From: Sthenelais limicola
Taxonomy: Eukaryota > Annelida > Polychaeta > Phyllodocida > Sigalionidae
Length of the DNA stretch: 64,000 nucleotides
Assembly (NCBI GenBank): GCA_942159475.1
Contig: OW804102.1
Location: forward strand, 23,316,684-23,380,683
Direction of reading: 5' to 3'
Each line of letters begins with the position of its first letter. Position 1 is the stretch's first letter. Both the position numbers and the translations under genes were made by a program. Positions 19,986 to 32,412 of this stretch are shown one piece after another. The notes under the pieces are model-generated. The model did not search any database. It was given only the letters and a program-made list of their open reading frames with translations, and was not told where the DNA came from.

Positions 19986-21766
19986 AGGGAGAGAGTGTGT
20001 GTATAGTACTGGTATGGGCACAGGGTGAGTCATATGGGTTCCACAGCGCTTCAAAACGTCTCCCCGTCTAGGTAAGGACAGGTGGGTTCCAGAGTGCTTC
20101 CGTCGGGGAATAGCCAACTGGAGGACAAATACCACATTTAATTGGTTTTAAGCTAAAAATATTGAAGCCACATGTGTAAGACCATAGTTGGAATAAGGGC
20201 ATAGGGAGAGAGGAATGCGATCACATAGTAGAGGCCAAATAAGCTATGCATTACTAAGGTAGTTTGGACGCCCAACACCTGTACATAGCCTAGGCATACG
20301 CCTGTCATAGACAGGGTTGGGTGGAAGTTCATACTAATAATGAGGGCGTGAGTCTACTGGGAAGGCAAAGATCAATGGGTACATGCAAAGTTGTTCACCT
20401 TTTACATGTTGTCTCTAGCACTATTTCGCCGCAATTTCGTAATGCGCCATCAAAGTTTACATGTTGTTTTGGTCTGATACATTTCTGAATCGGTAACCAC
20501 AACTCCATGCCGTGCTGCGCCATCTTGCACTGGAGTCACATGACCGCAAGAGGCAGAAACCTACCATACCTAGTGACCAATAACCAGCTACAACACTGCA
20601 GACATGTTTTACCATTTTCACTATCTGTTAAGCGGATTGGCTGAGCCAGCTTAGATAGGCGTGGCTTCATTCTGTCAGCCTTTGTGATTTTGTAAGGTTC
20701 TGCCTTTAGCAAAGTAGCGCCATTCCTTCAACTATACATGCGGCGATTCTGTTGACTCGCTAGCAGTTTAGTCTATAGTTTATTTAATAATGCAGTATGA
20801 GCAACACACAATGACAATATAAAGTAAGTTTTATCATTGCTGAAAGGTAGGAGATAAATTTGAGAGATGCTTCTATTACATTTATGATGAAGCCTTTGGC
20901 ATGTAGATATTGGATATGATCTAAATATTATTATCGCCGACAGGGTAATTGGTGGCCATTTTGGATTAGGCCTAGGCTTGTTTACAATCAAAATGCCGGT
21001 AATTTTCATCAAATGCAGCATATAAGACTTCAGCATATCACCTATGAAAATACTGTAATCTATCTGTAGTGCATTACGGTTACAATGACTATGTATAATT
21101 TGATTTGTAGGGGTAATAAACAATGTGTTTTCACACAGGAAAATCTTACCTAGGTCTTAGCGTAGCCACCACGTAAAATTAATTACACGCCAGCTGATGG
21201 AGGTCAGGTCACATGTCGTAAAGCTTATATTAGTTCCAGTACGAATCGTTGGATGTCGCATTTAGGCTACCTAGCGTTGATTCCCCAAATACCGGGCCCA
21301 AATATCAAGAAATATAGTTGTTTTGACAAGAAAATGGCTACTAGTAAACATGTTTTGATACTATAGGCCTATGCAGACTTTTAGTTGGATAGCTTAAGGT
21401 GATTCATTGGAAATGAACATATTATTGCTCTTTCTGTTTGTTTTTTTGAGGAACAGAAGTCGGCATATTGTAGGAGGGTTATGATTAGAAACTTGTCCCC
21501 TTCACTTGGAAAAAGGCTTGTGACGCCTCTGTCTATTTATTAATTCTTCAAGCAATGTGTTGAGATTTTTCAGAGTTTGATCATTTAACATTACTTTTTT
21601 TATGGTAAAATAACAAAAATCATGGTGAAATGATAACATATTTTGCACAAGGCTTAGACTTAATATTGAGATGATGAAACTTTATTTCGTTATAATAAGG
21701 TAGGTAGCAAATATGATACATGTTTCTGATTGATTCTGCACAAGTTGTGCGGGGACATGCATAATT
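19986..21766. other. Unassigned noncoding DNA
   Basis: About 1.8 kb. I checked both strands for exon-like frames with splice sites and found none I can support. Confidence 0.35.
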
Positions 21767-22164
21767 GTGATGTGTTTCAGGAAAATGAGTCATAAGTCGC
21801 AAAATTATTATTTTTCAAGGTGTTTTTTCACAACATCACAATATTAGAATGTTCTAATTTTTGGAGGGTTTATCACCTATGGCTATATTAATGAATGTGT
21901 TAAGTTTAAGGACAATCTATGTAATATATCGTTTCGTTTAAAAGGTCCACATATGGACTATATTTAGGTACATTACTGTTTATTGACCCCCAGGAATTTT
22001 TTTTTTCAAAAACGAAAATATCAAACTTAACATCTAGAAATACTTATTGGATTATTAGACTGTTTACTATCATTGGAATCGGCTTCATCTCACCATTTCA
22101 AATATAATGGTATCTCAAAATCTATTTCTAGCGACTTATGACTCATTTTCCTGAAACACATCAC
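21767..22164. mobile_element. MITE of the AAAATGAGTCACAAGTCG family, copy 2 (best preserved)
   Basis: The termini are near-perfect inverted copies of about 33 bases: GTGATGTGTTTCAGGAAAAT then GAGTCATAAGTCGC on the left, GCGACTTATGACTCATTTTC then CTGAAACACATCAC on the right. Size 398 bp, no coding capacity. The flanks (AATT / AAATG) give no clear target duplication. Confidence 0.8.
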
Positions 22165-23610
22165 AAATGATGACATTTGTGTAGGTAGATATCAAATTAA
22201 TCGTGTAATCATAGGCTACATGTATGCAGGTGAGGGGAATGTGACCTCCCCCAGGTTGTCTAGAATAGATCAAATTGAGTCCAAGATATAAATGTTTAAT
22301 TCCCAGTCATATGCTTATTGATAGGCGCCGTTGTAGGCCTATAGGCCTACCATTGACGTCCATATTACATTTTATTTAGGCCTATGATGAAAGGTATGTC
22401 CAAACATTATTTTTCAAACATTAGGGTTTTGGTTCTGAATTCGAACGAGCATAGAGGAGTGGGGAGGCTAGGCCTATATTAAATTAAATGGATGGTAATG
22501 ACCTGGAAGATATTTCACTTCTTTATCGACTGAGATTCAGAAGACCTGACTGTCTGCTAGCTAGTCCTGCGGAAAAGTGCTTAATTTCAGTTAGTGAAGA
22601 CCCTGCCATCTATTTGGAATGTTTAGCTAGATCACATCATAAATGGCTTTGCTCCCCCGTCCCCTCTCTTAAAAAGAGAGCGCGGGGGGGGGGAGACAAA
22701 ATAAAACGAAAGTTGCAGGGAACAATTATGAATTGATATACTACATAGCCTAATCAAGGGGATCAAGGGGAGAGGGAAACGGCCCTTTTAGGGGTGGGCG
22801 GGACTGTATTCAGTAAATACTGTTTGTTGTTATTGAAACTTCAATTGTTAGTTATTATTGAGTAGACCCAATATCCCTCCCACCCAACTACCCTCCCACC
22901 TGACAACAACTGCCTGATCAGTGAGCGGGATTGCTTCGAGGTATATCGTCCTATAAATGACTATGGTCTGACGATTGGCACTTAAAATTCAACTGAGATC
23001 ATCAGCATGTATATAGTGCGCCCTCCTTTCCAATATACGACGTATGCTAACATTGGTAACAAGGGAGGAATCCCTTTGAAATATCTGGCTGAGTGATGAT
23101 CCAATGGACGTCCATTCGGTGCGCACCGATTGAATAATGCACCACTTCTTTTGTTATTTACATGCTTTTAATGGATTCGGAATTCTTAGATATTCAGGGA
23201 CATAGGCCTATAACGTAGACCAACGTGAACATAATAATCAACTGAATATGTCTAAAATAGATGTTGTGAGAGAGGAATCGCTTCTTGTATATTCTATTAA
23301 TTAACAGGTCACTGTATTTCCTTTCTTATGAAGTATGTGTGAAGTAAAGGATAAGATGAGGTAGCTAGGTCTATGTCTATAGACGAATACTCATGTAGAT
23401 CTTCCTTTAAAATTTATTTCATTGGCCGATTTCAATTTTAATCCAGAAATTTTACCCGCTAGTACTTTTGCTTGCTGTACTTATTTGTTTTTGTTCTTAT
23501 AGTTGTCGTTTTTCTCACCTTGAATGACACTGCATGCCCACCAGCCACCCACCCTTCACTCCTCCCTTCACATTAGAATCCATGGGTTAGTTTGATACCT
23601 GACTGCCTAC
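22165..23610. other. Unassigned noncoding DNA
   Basis: An 82-codon frame at 22488-22736 has no recognisable motif and crosses a G-run; I do not call it a gene. Confidence 0.35.
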
Positions 23611-23614
23611 CTGC

Positions 23615-23657
23615 CTAATGTGTGTGTAGCCTTGAGGCAAGGCTACACACACACTAG
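23615..23657. repeat. Long hairpin with 20-bp arms and 3-base loop
   Basis: CTAATGTGTGTGTAGCCTTG, loop AGG, CAAGGCTACACACACACTAG. 19 of 20 arm positions pair, and wider flanks (CTGCCTACCTGCC / GGCAGGCAGTAGCAGGC) pair partly. It could be a small RNA hairpin precursor or a fold-back element. Confidence 0.7.
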
Positions 23658-24499
23658 TGGCAGGCAGTAGCAGGCAGTGGCAGGCAGCGGGAGGGGCAGT
23701 GTGTGGTACTGGGCTATGTGAGTGAGTGAAGGTGCAGTGTGTGTGAGAGGTGCGACAGGGGTGGGAGTCTAAACCAATCTTTATATTTAAAATTGCAACT
23801 TTCCTGTACCACATTCAGGGGCGTCGCTGGCAATTTCTAAGTGTGGGGGGGGGGGGGGGGACATATTTGGGTATCATGGACCTTTTTGCCATATTCATGT
23901 ATGAAGTGTACAACAACATGAATCATCAGTCTAAAATTAGTTCAAAGATGCCATTATCTCATGTAAAACACTGATGGATTATAATGATGTCAGTTCATTT
24001 TCTTTGATTAATCATTTCAAGACATTCAAGTATATTGTTACAAATCACTAACTAGAATCAGAAAGAGGTACAACAATCATTAAATATACATCATAGAAGT
24101 ATGAGAAAATTTCAAAACATATCTGACCTATGATATAAGAAATTTTATTAATGCAAGGAAAGGTACATAATAGTAGGTTTGAAAACAGGCTCTCACAATT
24201 CGCCTATCCTTTATTATCTCATGTATTGACCCCAGACGGCGTGGGCGGTCAGAAAAGGATGCCAGGGTTGACATAACACTGCCGTAGCGTTTGCATACCA
24301 AGTATGTATACCATCGGTAAACATTATAAATGAAGGCCATCTTATTAAAAGCAGCTTAATCATTGAGAAAAACATTCACATCAAGTTAATACGAAGACAA
24401 AATGATTCCCAAGATGGAATTTTCATAGATCAAGCCCATAGAGATTGGCCTGGCTGCGGTGCGATGTGTTGACTTAAATGGCAAAGGTACAGAACAAAA

Positions 24500-24555
24500 C
24501 TGTTGATACGCCTTATAGTAGGTGGCGCCCTGGGCATTACAGGATAGGCAAATTG
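24500..24555. repeat. Dispersed motif shared with 47860
   Basis: GTTGATACGCCTTATAGTAG continues GTGGCGCCCTGGGCATTA and recurs at about 47858-47897 with few changes. Probably an end of an unclassified repeat. Confidence 0.5.
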
Positions 24556-24799
24556 TTTAAGTTTTTTTAAGTTCTCATGTATTATACCGTTCTCTAATTT
24601 TTAATAACAATTCAGTTATTATTGACCAAACTATAATGAGAAAAATTGGTCTTGTATTTCATATTTTTTTTAGGAATTTTATTACTTCTATCAAAAATAA
24701 CTTCACAGAGTTGATATGCATAAAATCTGTATGCCTGACTGACAGTGGACAATTTGTATTATGGATAATAAAGGTATAAACAGACTGTTCAGCAGAAAA

Positions 24800-25480
24800 A
24801 ATAGGAATTATAACATTTCATTTAAACTTTGCCTCATGAAAGAACATGGTTAAGTGAATCCAAAAAGCAAATAAAAACAATTTGTCACCAGGTTAGTTTT
24901 CATTTCAGGGAGCTCTGAAATGTATTACCATTCACAGTAGGATTCTATGGGAAAAGGACAATTTTTTCCATCTTTCCAGTATAAAAGTAAATGGAATTTA
25001 ACTTTTTATAATCATATTGCTTTACAAGCAAAAAAAGGAGGGGTTGGGGTCACCAGCTTTTTTTTTTTTTAAAAAAACATCATAGGCTGAATTTTCATTA
25101 TGATGAGCTAAAAACCGGAGGATTGATAATTTTGTATTAACGATTTTCAGGACTAAATAATATTTTTCAAAATATATTAATAACCTGTTCGTTCATGCAT
25201 GAGGGCAAACTGATAGCTATGATTGCTATGTTTTGAAGAATTTGCAAAAGAAATATGGGATTCATCCATCTGAAATGTTGGAAAAAGGGAGGAAATATCC
25301 ATTTTCTTTACAAACTTCAATAGTAACCATTGGTGGTCCCTAAGATGAAAAAGAAAATTGTGACGAAAACTATTTCTTTTCTTTTTTTACACCCAATTAT
25401 GTTCTTTTTCAAGACAAAGTTTGAAACAAATATTGTGAATTCTAACTGTCCGTGCATGAAAATATTTTGATATAAAATAT
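24800..25480. repeat. Dispersed repeat family 2, copy 2
   Basis: Homologous by ordered blocks to 18700-19250; lies within the 23816-27489 element, so it either jumped into it or was carried by it. Confidence 0.55.
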
Positions 25481-25738
25481 TCTCATGTCTAAATGTTAGA
25501 AATCCATTTAAAACAATAATGAAATGTAATTTTAAGGGAACAAGCAGGGAACTTGCACATGGAAATTATTTACTCTTTTATAAACAGGACCAAAATAGTA
25601 TTTCTCCAATAGTGGTTTAGTACATGTGTCTAAGGATCAATACTCTATCTAACACAACAACACAACATACCTCAATGATACAGTACAATAACACTTATTT
25701 TTCTACCTTTGAAAAGGGACTGGCATATGAGAATTATT

Positions 25739-25836
25739 ATCTGTACACTTGTTATTGACCGAGGGAGCGCGGGAAGTTAGAGGGCGTTAGCCCGAGATCT
25801 TCTGTGCTCCCGAGGTCAGTAACAAGTGTACAGACT
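25739..25836. repeat. Imperfect palindrome of about 98 bp
   Basis: TCTGTACACTTGTTATTGAC then CGAGGGAGC at the left is mirrored by GCTCCCGAGGTCAGTAACAA then GTGTACAGA at the right with two or three mismatches. It resembles a foldback MITE. Confidence 0.7.
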
Positions 25837-25856
25837 TCACCCGAGCTTTGTTCCAT

Positions 25857-26052
25857 ATTTATTACACCCCATTAATAAATAAAAAATATAAATAATTAAA
25901 AATAAAAGAAGTAATTTACGTTTTGGGCGGACCTACTTGTTGTATGTCCCCAGGGTGACATAACTCACATGTTATGCACCACTTTGACCAATGACCAACT
26001 TTGACATACAATGCTGAAGGTATAGGAAGCAACAGCACAGGGGTGTAATAAA
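25857..26052. repeat. Short inverted-repeat element with TTTATTACACCCC ends
   Basis: TTTATTACACCCC at about 25857 is mirrored by GGGGTGTAATAAA at about 26039. The inner sequence has no frame. Probably a MITE. Confidence 0.6.
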
Positions 26053-26309
26053 GCTGGTGTCACATTGATTTAAAGTTCAGCTCTGTGATGTTAAACTGTA
26101 TTTCTAAGCTTCTTTTCGTCTTAAATGGGGATTATTTGAGGGGATTGGTAAAGACGATTGGTGAAGGCGATTGGTGAAGGCAATTTTCTGAAAATCTAAC
26201 ACCTTATCCTAGACTGAAGCAATATGGTACCTGAGTTTGTAATTAAGAATTATTCACAGCGGATTGACGTGTGGACACTGTAAAGTTCAGATCGCAGCCA
26301 TACAATTCC

Positions 26310-26710
26310 CTGGGTGCCTAACAGTCACTGACAGTCACTGATTGCATTCTTGTCTTACCAAAGTCAGATTGTCAAAATTACTGCTAGTAAAGGGACATCC
26401 ACACCTTCTTCCTGTTAAAAGTTTAAATTGCCTAGTCATTCCAGACCCATCTAAACGTCATACAGATATTATGAATACAGAATATTAAATGATTCTGGAA
26501 TTGTTCATCCAGGTGTAAAATTTCATCTCTCAAAGTATCCCTGACAGTCACTTACAGTCACTGATTGCATTCTTGTCTCACCAAAATGTCATGATTGTCA
26601 TTATTACTGCTATTAAAAGAGCATTCTCACCAAATTCCTGTCATAAGTTTAAATTGCCTAGTCATTCCAGACCCATTGAAATGTCATACAGATAGAATAT
26701 CTGATAGAAA
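26310..26710. repeat. Diverged tandem duplication, period about 220 bp
   Basis: The order TGACAGTCACTGATTGCATT, CTTGTCT(T/C)ACCAAA, ATTACTGCTA, then AAGTTTAAATTGCCTAGTCA and TTCCAGACCCAT occurs twice (about 26325-26455 and 26545-26675). Confidence 0.75.
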
Positions 26711-27494
26711 GTTTGACACTACAATCACTTTCTCAAACTTTGGGAAAACTTTTGAAAGAGGAAATGGGTCATATTCCTCCTTCAATGCATCTAAGGGGTC
26801 AGACTGTCAGAAAATGTACAATTTGCAGCTGTATGCATTTAGTAAATTCTGCAAAGCTAGGCTGCAATACCAGGTAAATTTGAGTAGGATTGCATTGATT
26901 CTAGCAATCTGTTTGGTTAGGTTGAACTGTATTTTGAACTTAATTGTTATTTGAAATTAGGATCGTTTGAGAGCCAACTTGAAATGTACATTTTCTGAAA
27001 GTCTGACCCATATGTAAAGCTAGATAGGAGGGTGAAGAAGAAATCTAATTGCACAATTGGGACGTGTTACAGGGAGTCAGAAGTCGCAAACAAGGATATT
27101 TTCTAAAATGTTTATTTTATAGGATCACTTCTTTGGAATTTGAATTTTGAATGTGAGTTCTGAATTTTGGGGACTTTATCACTTATAGTTGCCTGGTTAA
27201 TAGGGTTATTTGTTTTAGTAACACTAAAGCATCCTTAAAATGTGTATTTGCAATGAGGTTTTCTGATGCAAATGAAGCATACATCTTTTAGATTAAAATA
27301 CAATTCTACAGCCTTTTGTACTTTGTAGCTGACTGGATGTTAGAAGGCTATAGAATGAACATTATTCACAGGGCCTTGGACCTTATTTTGGGAGTAATTT
27401 TTTTAGAGCCTCTGGCTTGGACCTTTTTAAGCTCCCACCAAAAGTGGGGGGACATGTCCCCCCCGTCCCCCCCGGCAGCGACGCCCCTGACATT

Positions 27495-28065
27495 ATACAT
27501 AAGTCGTCCCCTGAAAAGGCCTCATGAGGAACAAAACTTGCCATTCAGACGATGTAATGGTACCCATTTAGATGGGAAAACATAAAAAACAGGTCCATGG
27601 CTGGGAGTTCTGTATAACTGAGAAGACCAGGGGTATTTGAGCAACGTAAGGAAGTTTAAAGGTGGTCTAAATCCGCCCTGTAGGGGGCGGGTCGGTTGCG
27701 CAAAGTCTAGACTGTCAGTTCTTGTTATCACACTTTGGGGTGAGTTTGAGATATAACTATAAAGGATATTTGGACACAAAGGTTTCTGTTGCTATTGGGC
27801 TTCGGGCATACCATAACTACAATCCTGAACAAGCTAAATGCTAGCAGGGCTTGTAGCCTACTGATCCCATTCTGAGGCGCGCTCTGTGTGGTAAGATAGC
27901 ACTGATTTGGTGTGCATTTTGTCTCCCTGTTGTTTGCATGTTATATCGCAGAGCGACGCTATATTTAGCGGCCGCACATGTCCTGAGCGGGTGGCAAGGC
28001 AAGGTGTGACAGTGCAGGAAGAGCGCATGTCGCGGTCAGAGTGTCACGCCGCACTGAAAGTGCTG
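27495..28065. other. Unassigned noncoding DNA
   Basis: No supported gene. Confidence 0.35.
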
Positions 28066-28068
28066 TTT

Positions 28069-28215
28069 TGTATGGAAAGCGGGACCCATACATATAAAAA
28101 AGTCGGCCGAATTCCGAAAAAATAATTTCTGCGGCCGAAAAAATAATTTTTGTGGTCGAAAATGTCTTTTATGCGGCCGAAAAATATTTTTTTTGCGGCC
28201 GAAAAATTCTTTTTT
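28069..28215. repeat. Dispersed repeat start plus GCGGCCGAAAAA tandem array
   Basis: TATGGAAAGCGGGACCCATA then CATAT also occurs at 43139, marking a dispersed repeat. After it, about five units of 25-30 bp with (T)GCGGCCGAAAAA(A)TA follow, rich in NotI-type CpG sites in an AT-rich surrounding. Confidence 0.65.
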
Positions 28216-28334
28216 GTGTTAAATTTCTTTGGAACACTTATTTGAAAGCCCCTTTTCTTTTCAAGATTTATATATTTCCTAATCCATCCTATTTATTGGC
28301 ATTTGAGTGTGTGAATTTTGAGAAATGCAGCTTT

Positions 28335-30530
28335 ACTGTGGTATTCAATTCAATTCAATTCAATTCAAATATTCTTTTATTGTCTGATTGGTACAGAAAT
28401 ATGTGGTAGACCAATTCTGGCGTGCCAGCTCTTCCTATGGATGCCACGCAACATCATTCCTTATAGGGACAATAGTAGAAAAACAGAATTACAAAGTATG
28501 ATGAGATCAACAAGAGAATAACAAAGTAATCATCGTTTAAAGATGAATATAACAGCGAAGATTGGTATCTGGTCAACAAGTTTAGCAATTAGTTAACATT
28601 ACTAAGTAGTTTTGTGACAAAGATTTCCAGGCAACAATATGTACATCAAATGGATATCTGTGTTTACTATTTGTATCACAGATAATGAAATAACGTCATA
28701 ACAAAAGAACGACAGCTTTGTGCACAGGTATCATAACTCGGCAGCCTAAAATTTGTATATATCAGTCATGGTTATTTGCAATATTTTACAAAAATTCAAG
28801 TTTAGACCATTTAACATTTTACAAAAACCTAGTCTAGTCCATTTTTCACTCGTTCGAGACAGAGTGTAAGCAGATAGTATCGAATTATTCCGAGCAACAT
28901 AAGTATTCTGTAGTGGATCGGCTGGGAGTGAGAAGAATGTACAAAATCACTTAATTACAATAACTGCCGGCTTAGATTTTTACATCTATAAGGCAAAGGG
29001 TGAGATTGACAATATGTGTCTGTACAACAGCAGATAGCCATAGCTATACATGACAGTAAGATGATAAATTGTGTATGATACATGATGGCGAAGGTTGGGT
29101 TATAAAGGCACAAACAAGAGTGGTACAATAATAATAGAGAGTAGTGGTAGCAGCTGACTGACCAGGGTATGAGGTAAGTAGAAAGGATCAATGGAAGGTG
29201 AGATTTGCAGAGAGCAGCAGCATGGATAGCACTAAAGCAAGTGAACATACCCTGCTACTGAAAAACTCCAAAAATCAGACCCCCATAATACATCGCAAAT
29301 GTATGATCCCGATTACATGTGTTTACTTTGGAGCTAGAAGGCAATCAGTATATTTCTTGAAGGTCAAGTTATTATCTATTTGATGAACAAGTGGTTTTAA
29401 ATTGTTCCACCTTGTTTGACATTTGTATATTACTGAGTTGATAACTTTGTTTGATTTAGTTGAGAGGACAATTAGGTTCCTTTTCCCATCGGAGTGACTC
29501 CTGGTAGGGAGGTCCCTTTGATCAAGCAAAGCAAAGTATGTGTTTGTCTCTTCGAAGTTGAAGGGGCCAAACATTTAAAGATTTGTGTTCTTGGTCCACA
29601 TTATCATATTTAGACTTATTGAAGATTATGCGGAGGGCCAAGTTTTGCTGGGATTGTAGGCGCTGTAGTAACGCTTTGGGTGCTGAATCGTAAATAAAAT
29701 CACAGAAATCAAGGTTGGGGAGTATGGCCATTTTATACAAATCATGCTTTGCTTTCTGGGTCAAGGAATTTCTGGCTCGGTATAGGAGTCTAATTTTGGA
29801 AGTGACAAGATTGAGGGTGACATTTACTTGGGGTTTAAAAGAAAAAAAAAATGATCATCAAAGAGAAAACCAAGATATTTATATTCATGTACCTCATTCA
29901 ATTTAGAAGAGCCAAGTGTAAGAGTGAGAGGGGGGGGTTTGATTTTTGTGCTGAACGGTTTCCGAGTGAGAAAGACATGGATTTACATTTTGGTACATTA
30001 AGTGATATCTTTTTTTTTGCACACCAAGATTGCACTCTGTTTAGATCCTGCTGGAGGTCACAATTAAGTGTTCTTGCATTGTCACTATGGTGAAAAATAA
30101 ATGTGTCGTCAGCATAATGTTGAATATTTGCATTTCTTATTACGGTGTGAAGATCATTAATATAGATAGTAAATAAAATCAGGCCTAAAATTGTCCCCTG
30201 CAGTACCCCGTATGTAACTAATCCCTCCTCTGACCTCAATCCATTAACTGTCACATATTGCCTTCTATTTGTCAGGTAGTTTGAAAACCATAAGAGCTCC
30301 ATGCCGGTGATTCCATAGCGTTCTAATTTGTTTAAGAGTGTGGGATGGTGAACCGTGTCAAATGCCTTTTTGAAATCTAAAAATATTGTTTTGTTTGTTA
30401 ATTTATTATTAAGATTCGTATAGATATTATTTAAAAAATCAATTTGGGCTGCTACAACTTCCAAATTCCCACGACTATATCCAAGCGCACTCGCCGAGAC
30501 ATACCAACGTCTCCTTCTTGCCCATCACAG
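28335..30530 (-). pseudogene. CR1/L2-like LINE, 5'-truncated, with reverse transcriptase
   Basis: On the minus strand, 30464-29898 encodes the RT fingers and palm: IFLDFKKAFDTVHH, RQYVTVNG, GVLQGTILGLILF, and YADD at the catalytic site. After a frameshift, 29764-29522 gives LYKMAILPNLDFCDF, and 29574-29323 gives the C-terminal RWNNLKPLVHQIDN type end. A 3' UTR of about 1 kb ends in CAATAAAAGAATATT and a (TTGAA)n tail at 28346-28366, the usual CR1/L2 style. Several shifts make it inactive. Confidence 0.88.
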
Positions 30531-31290
30531 GTATGAACATTGGCCAATTCAAGAAGGGAAATACGACGAGGGACTATGACTATTGAAGACGTACCAACTG
30601 ATTCCAACCAAGGCTCATTGAACTCTCAAGTAGAACATGCTGTGAACATTATCAAGAACTTCAACATAAGAAATCACGAGAACACTCCCTGGACCCAAAG
30701 GCGTACCCATCGCTATCACCCTAACAGCAAAGCGTATATACTCATAATTACACTACCCTCTCAGTAGACGGTTGTCATCTGACTTCCGATTTGCAGAACT
30801 ACTGGGCGAAAACCATATTCTGCGCCATACCAAAAATCTGCTACTTAATGACTAACTGACAATTTAACTCCCTGTGTAATAACACATGTAATTGTAATTA
30901 CAATATGCTCTTGAAAACAGAAATTAATAATCAATCAATTTTCTATCGCAATCTCCATGTCCAAATGATCGGTATAATTAGTGCTCAGAAAGTTGTTGTA
31001 CGTTTAATAATATTTACCCCCTTCCCTCCCCCCCCTCACGCATGTTCTACAAAATACTCTATAATGTGTTCAGTGTTCTGGCGGAGATCTTCATCTAACA
31101 GAAATAATCAGAGTCACTTGTCCTAGTGCTCTACCAAATTTCCTGTTACCATGATGGTCCTCCCTCAGGCACACAAACATCCCTCTATCACTCTCCATAC
31201 ACTCATGGCCTTTACTTAAGAATAGAAGTTATCCTTGGTAATATGAAGTGCATTTATCTAATCCATTGTCATTGTAAAACGCCAGTACAG
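30531..31290. other. Unassigned DNA upstream of the MULE exon
   Basis: Part may be intron of the Mutator-like gene; the acceptor GCCAGTACAG is at 31281-31290. Confidence 0.4.
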
Positions 31291-31804
31291 GGAAGATGGG
31301 GAATTCGCCCTCAGAGCTCGAATGATTGCTGCCCTTGCATTTGTGCCCCCTGATGACATGGAGGAATCCTTTGAGGCACTGTATGACATCCTTCCCCAAG
31401 AACTTCATGGCCTTGCTGACTACGTTGAGGATACCTACATTGGCAGATTGCAGCGAGGACGAGGCCGCCGCCAACCCCGTTTTCCAGCTGAGATGTGGTC
31501 AGTCTTCCACCGTGTTGGGGATGACCTGCCACGAACAAACAACGCAGTCGAGGGCTGGCACTCCGCCTTGGCAGGAAGTGCTGAAACACACCACCTCAAC
31601 ATTTGGCGCTTTCTGGAGTTCCTCAAGAAGGAGGAGGCCCTCAACACAGTGCGCCGAGTGCATGTCCTACAGGGGCGTGACCCCCAACCCAAACGACCCA
31701 AGTACACACACCTGGATGGGCACGTAACCAGACTTGTAGGATTGTATGGGGAGAGAGAAGTGTTAGATTATTTGAGGGCAATGAGTCAGAATTTTACCTG
31801 GTAA
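31291..31804 (+). pseudogene. Mutator-like (MULE) transposase, C-terminal exon
   Basis: The exon opens after ..AGTACAG and reads EDGEFALRARMIAALAFVPP, then FEALYDILP, a region with RFPAEMWSVFHR, and LPRTNNAVEGWHSAL followed by FLEFLKKEEALN. The R-T-N-N-x-V-E-G-W-H block is the typical C-terminal mark of animal MULE transposases, which cut and paste DNA as DDE enzymes. The catalytic aspartates would lie in upstream exons that I did not find. The frame is intact for 171 codons and ends in a natural stop. It could be a domesticated fragment, a piece of a larger spliced element, or simply young. Confidence 0.75.
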
Positions 31805-32207
31805 CTTATTCAAGGAGAGTGGGTGTTATGTCAGTTGTGTAATAACTTATAAATGATGTTTTATTTATATAAGGGATATTAAGTTCCTTCCTTTGTATCC
31901 AGTGTATATATGCTATTTTAACTTATGTTACAGTGGAATAATCAAGTATCAATGTATTTGTTTAGAACATTCGCCAAGAAATTGTGTGTGGCCGATAATG
32001 AATAAATGATTTGTTTTAAGTGTTCCTTTGTGTTTGCTTTCCATTCATTCCTTTAAGCCCATATATTTTCTCACTGAACATAATTAAACCTATGGGTAGT
32101 AGTCAGTTATTTTAATACAGTAGAGTTATTCGCATTTCAAAGCTACCCTATTTATATTTTCAATGTTATGCACAACCCACATATCATCATATTTGCATTC
32201 TAATGCA
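31805..32207. other. 3' noncoding DNA behind the MULE exon
   Basis: AATAAA near 32000 (GAATAAATG) may be its polyadenylation signal. Nothing else seen. Confidence 0.4.
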
Positions 32208-32412
32208 TTAGTGCAGGGGGCCTATTATGCATATAGGGGAGGTGGGGGGGCTTATGGCCTAGGGGGCTTTCGACCTAGGGGGCTTCTGACCAGGGGGCTT
32301 TTGGGTGGGGGGGTTTTGGCCTAGGGGGCATTTGGCCGGGGGGCTTAGGACCAGGGGGCTTATGGCCGGGGGGCTTAGGACAGGGGGGCTTAAGACCGGG
32401 GGGCAATTGGCC
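32208..32412. repeat. G-rich minisatellite, unit about 15-18 bp
   Basis: About twelve units of (C/A)GGGGGGCTT(A/T)(T/G)G(G/A)CC. Variable spacers of TATGGCC, TAGGACC and TTGGCCT alternate. Confidence 0.85.

Larger units (their letters stand above)
23816..27489. mobile_element. Non-autonomous DNA element with CAGGGGCGTCGCTG ends and 5-bp target duplication
   Basis: The left end is CAGGGGCGTCGCTGG and the right end CCGGCAGCGACGCCCCTG. Inside both lie a G or C homopolymer run, GGACAT(A/G)T and GGACCTTTTT. ACATT stands directly outside each end (23811-23815 and 27490-27494), a 5-bp target duplication. CAGGGG termini recall hAT elements, of which some groups make 5-bp duplications. The 3.7-kb inside has no transposase and looks like captured or nested noncoding DNA, including dispersed repeat family 2, a tandem duplication and hairpin structures. 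Confidence 0.75.

Noticed and set aside
22488..22736. 82-residue frame
   Set aside because: No motif or splice support; it crosses a G homopolymer run.
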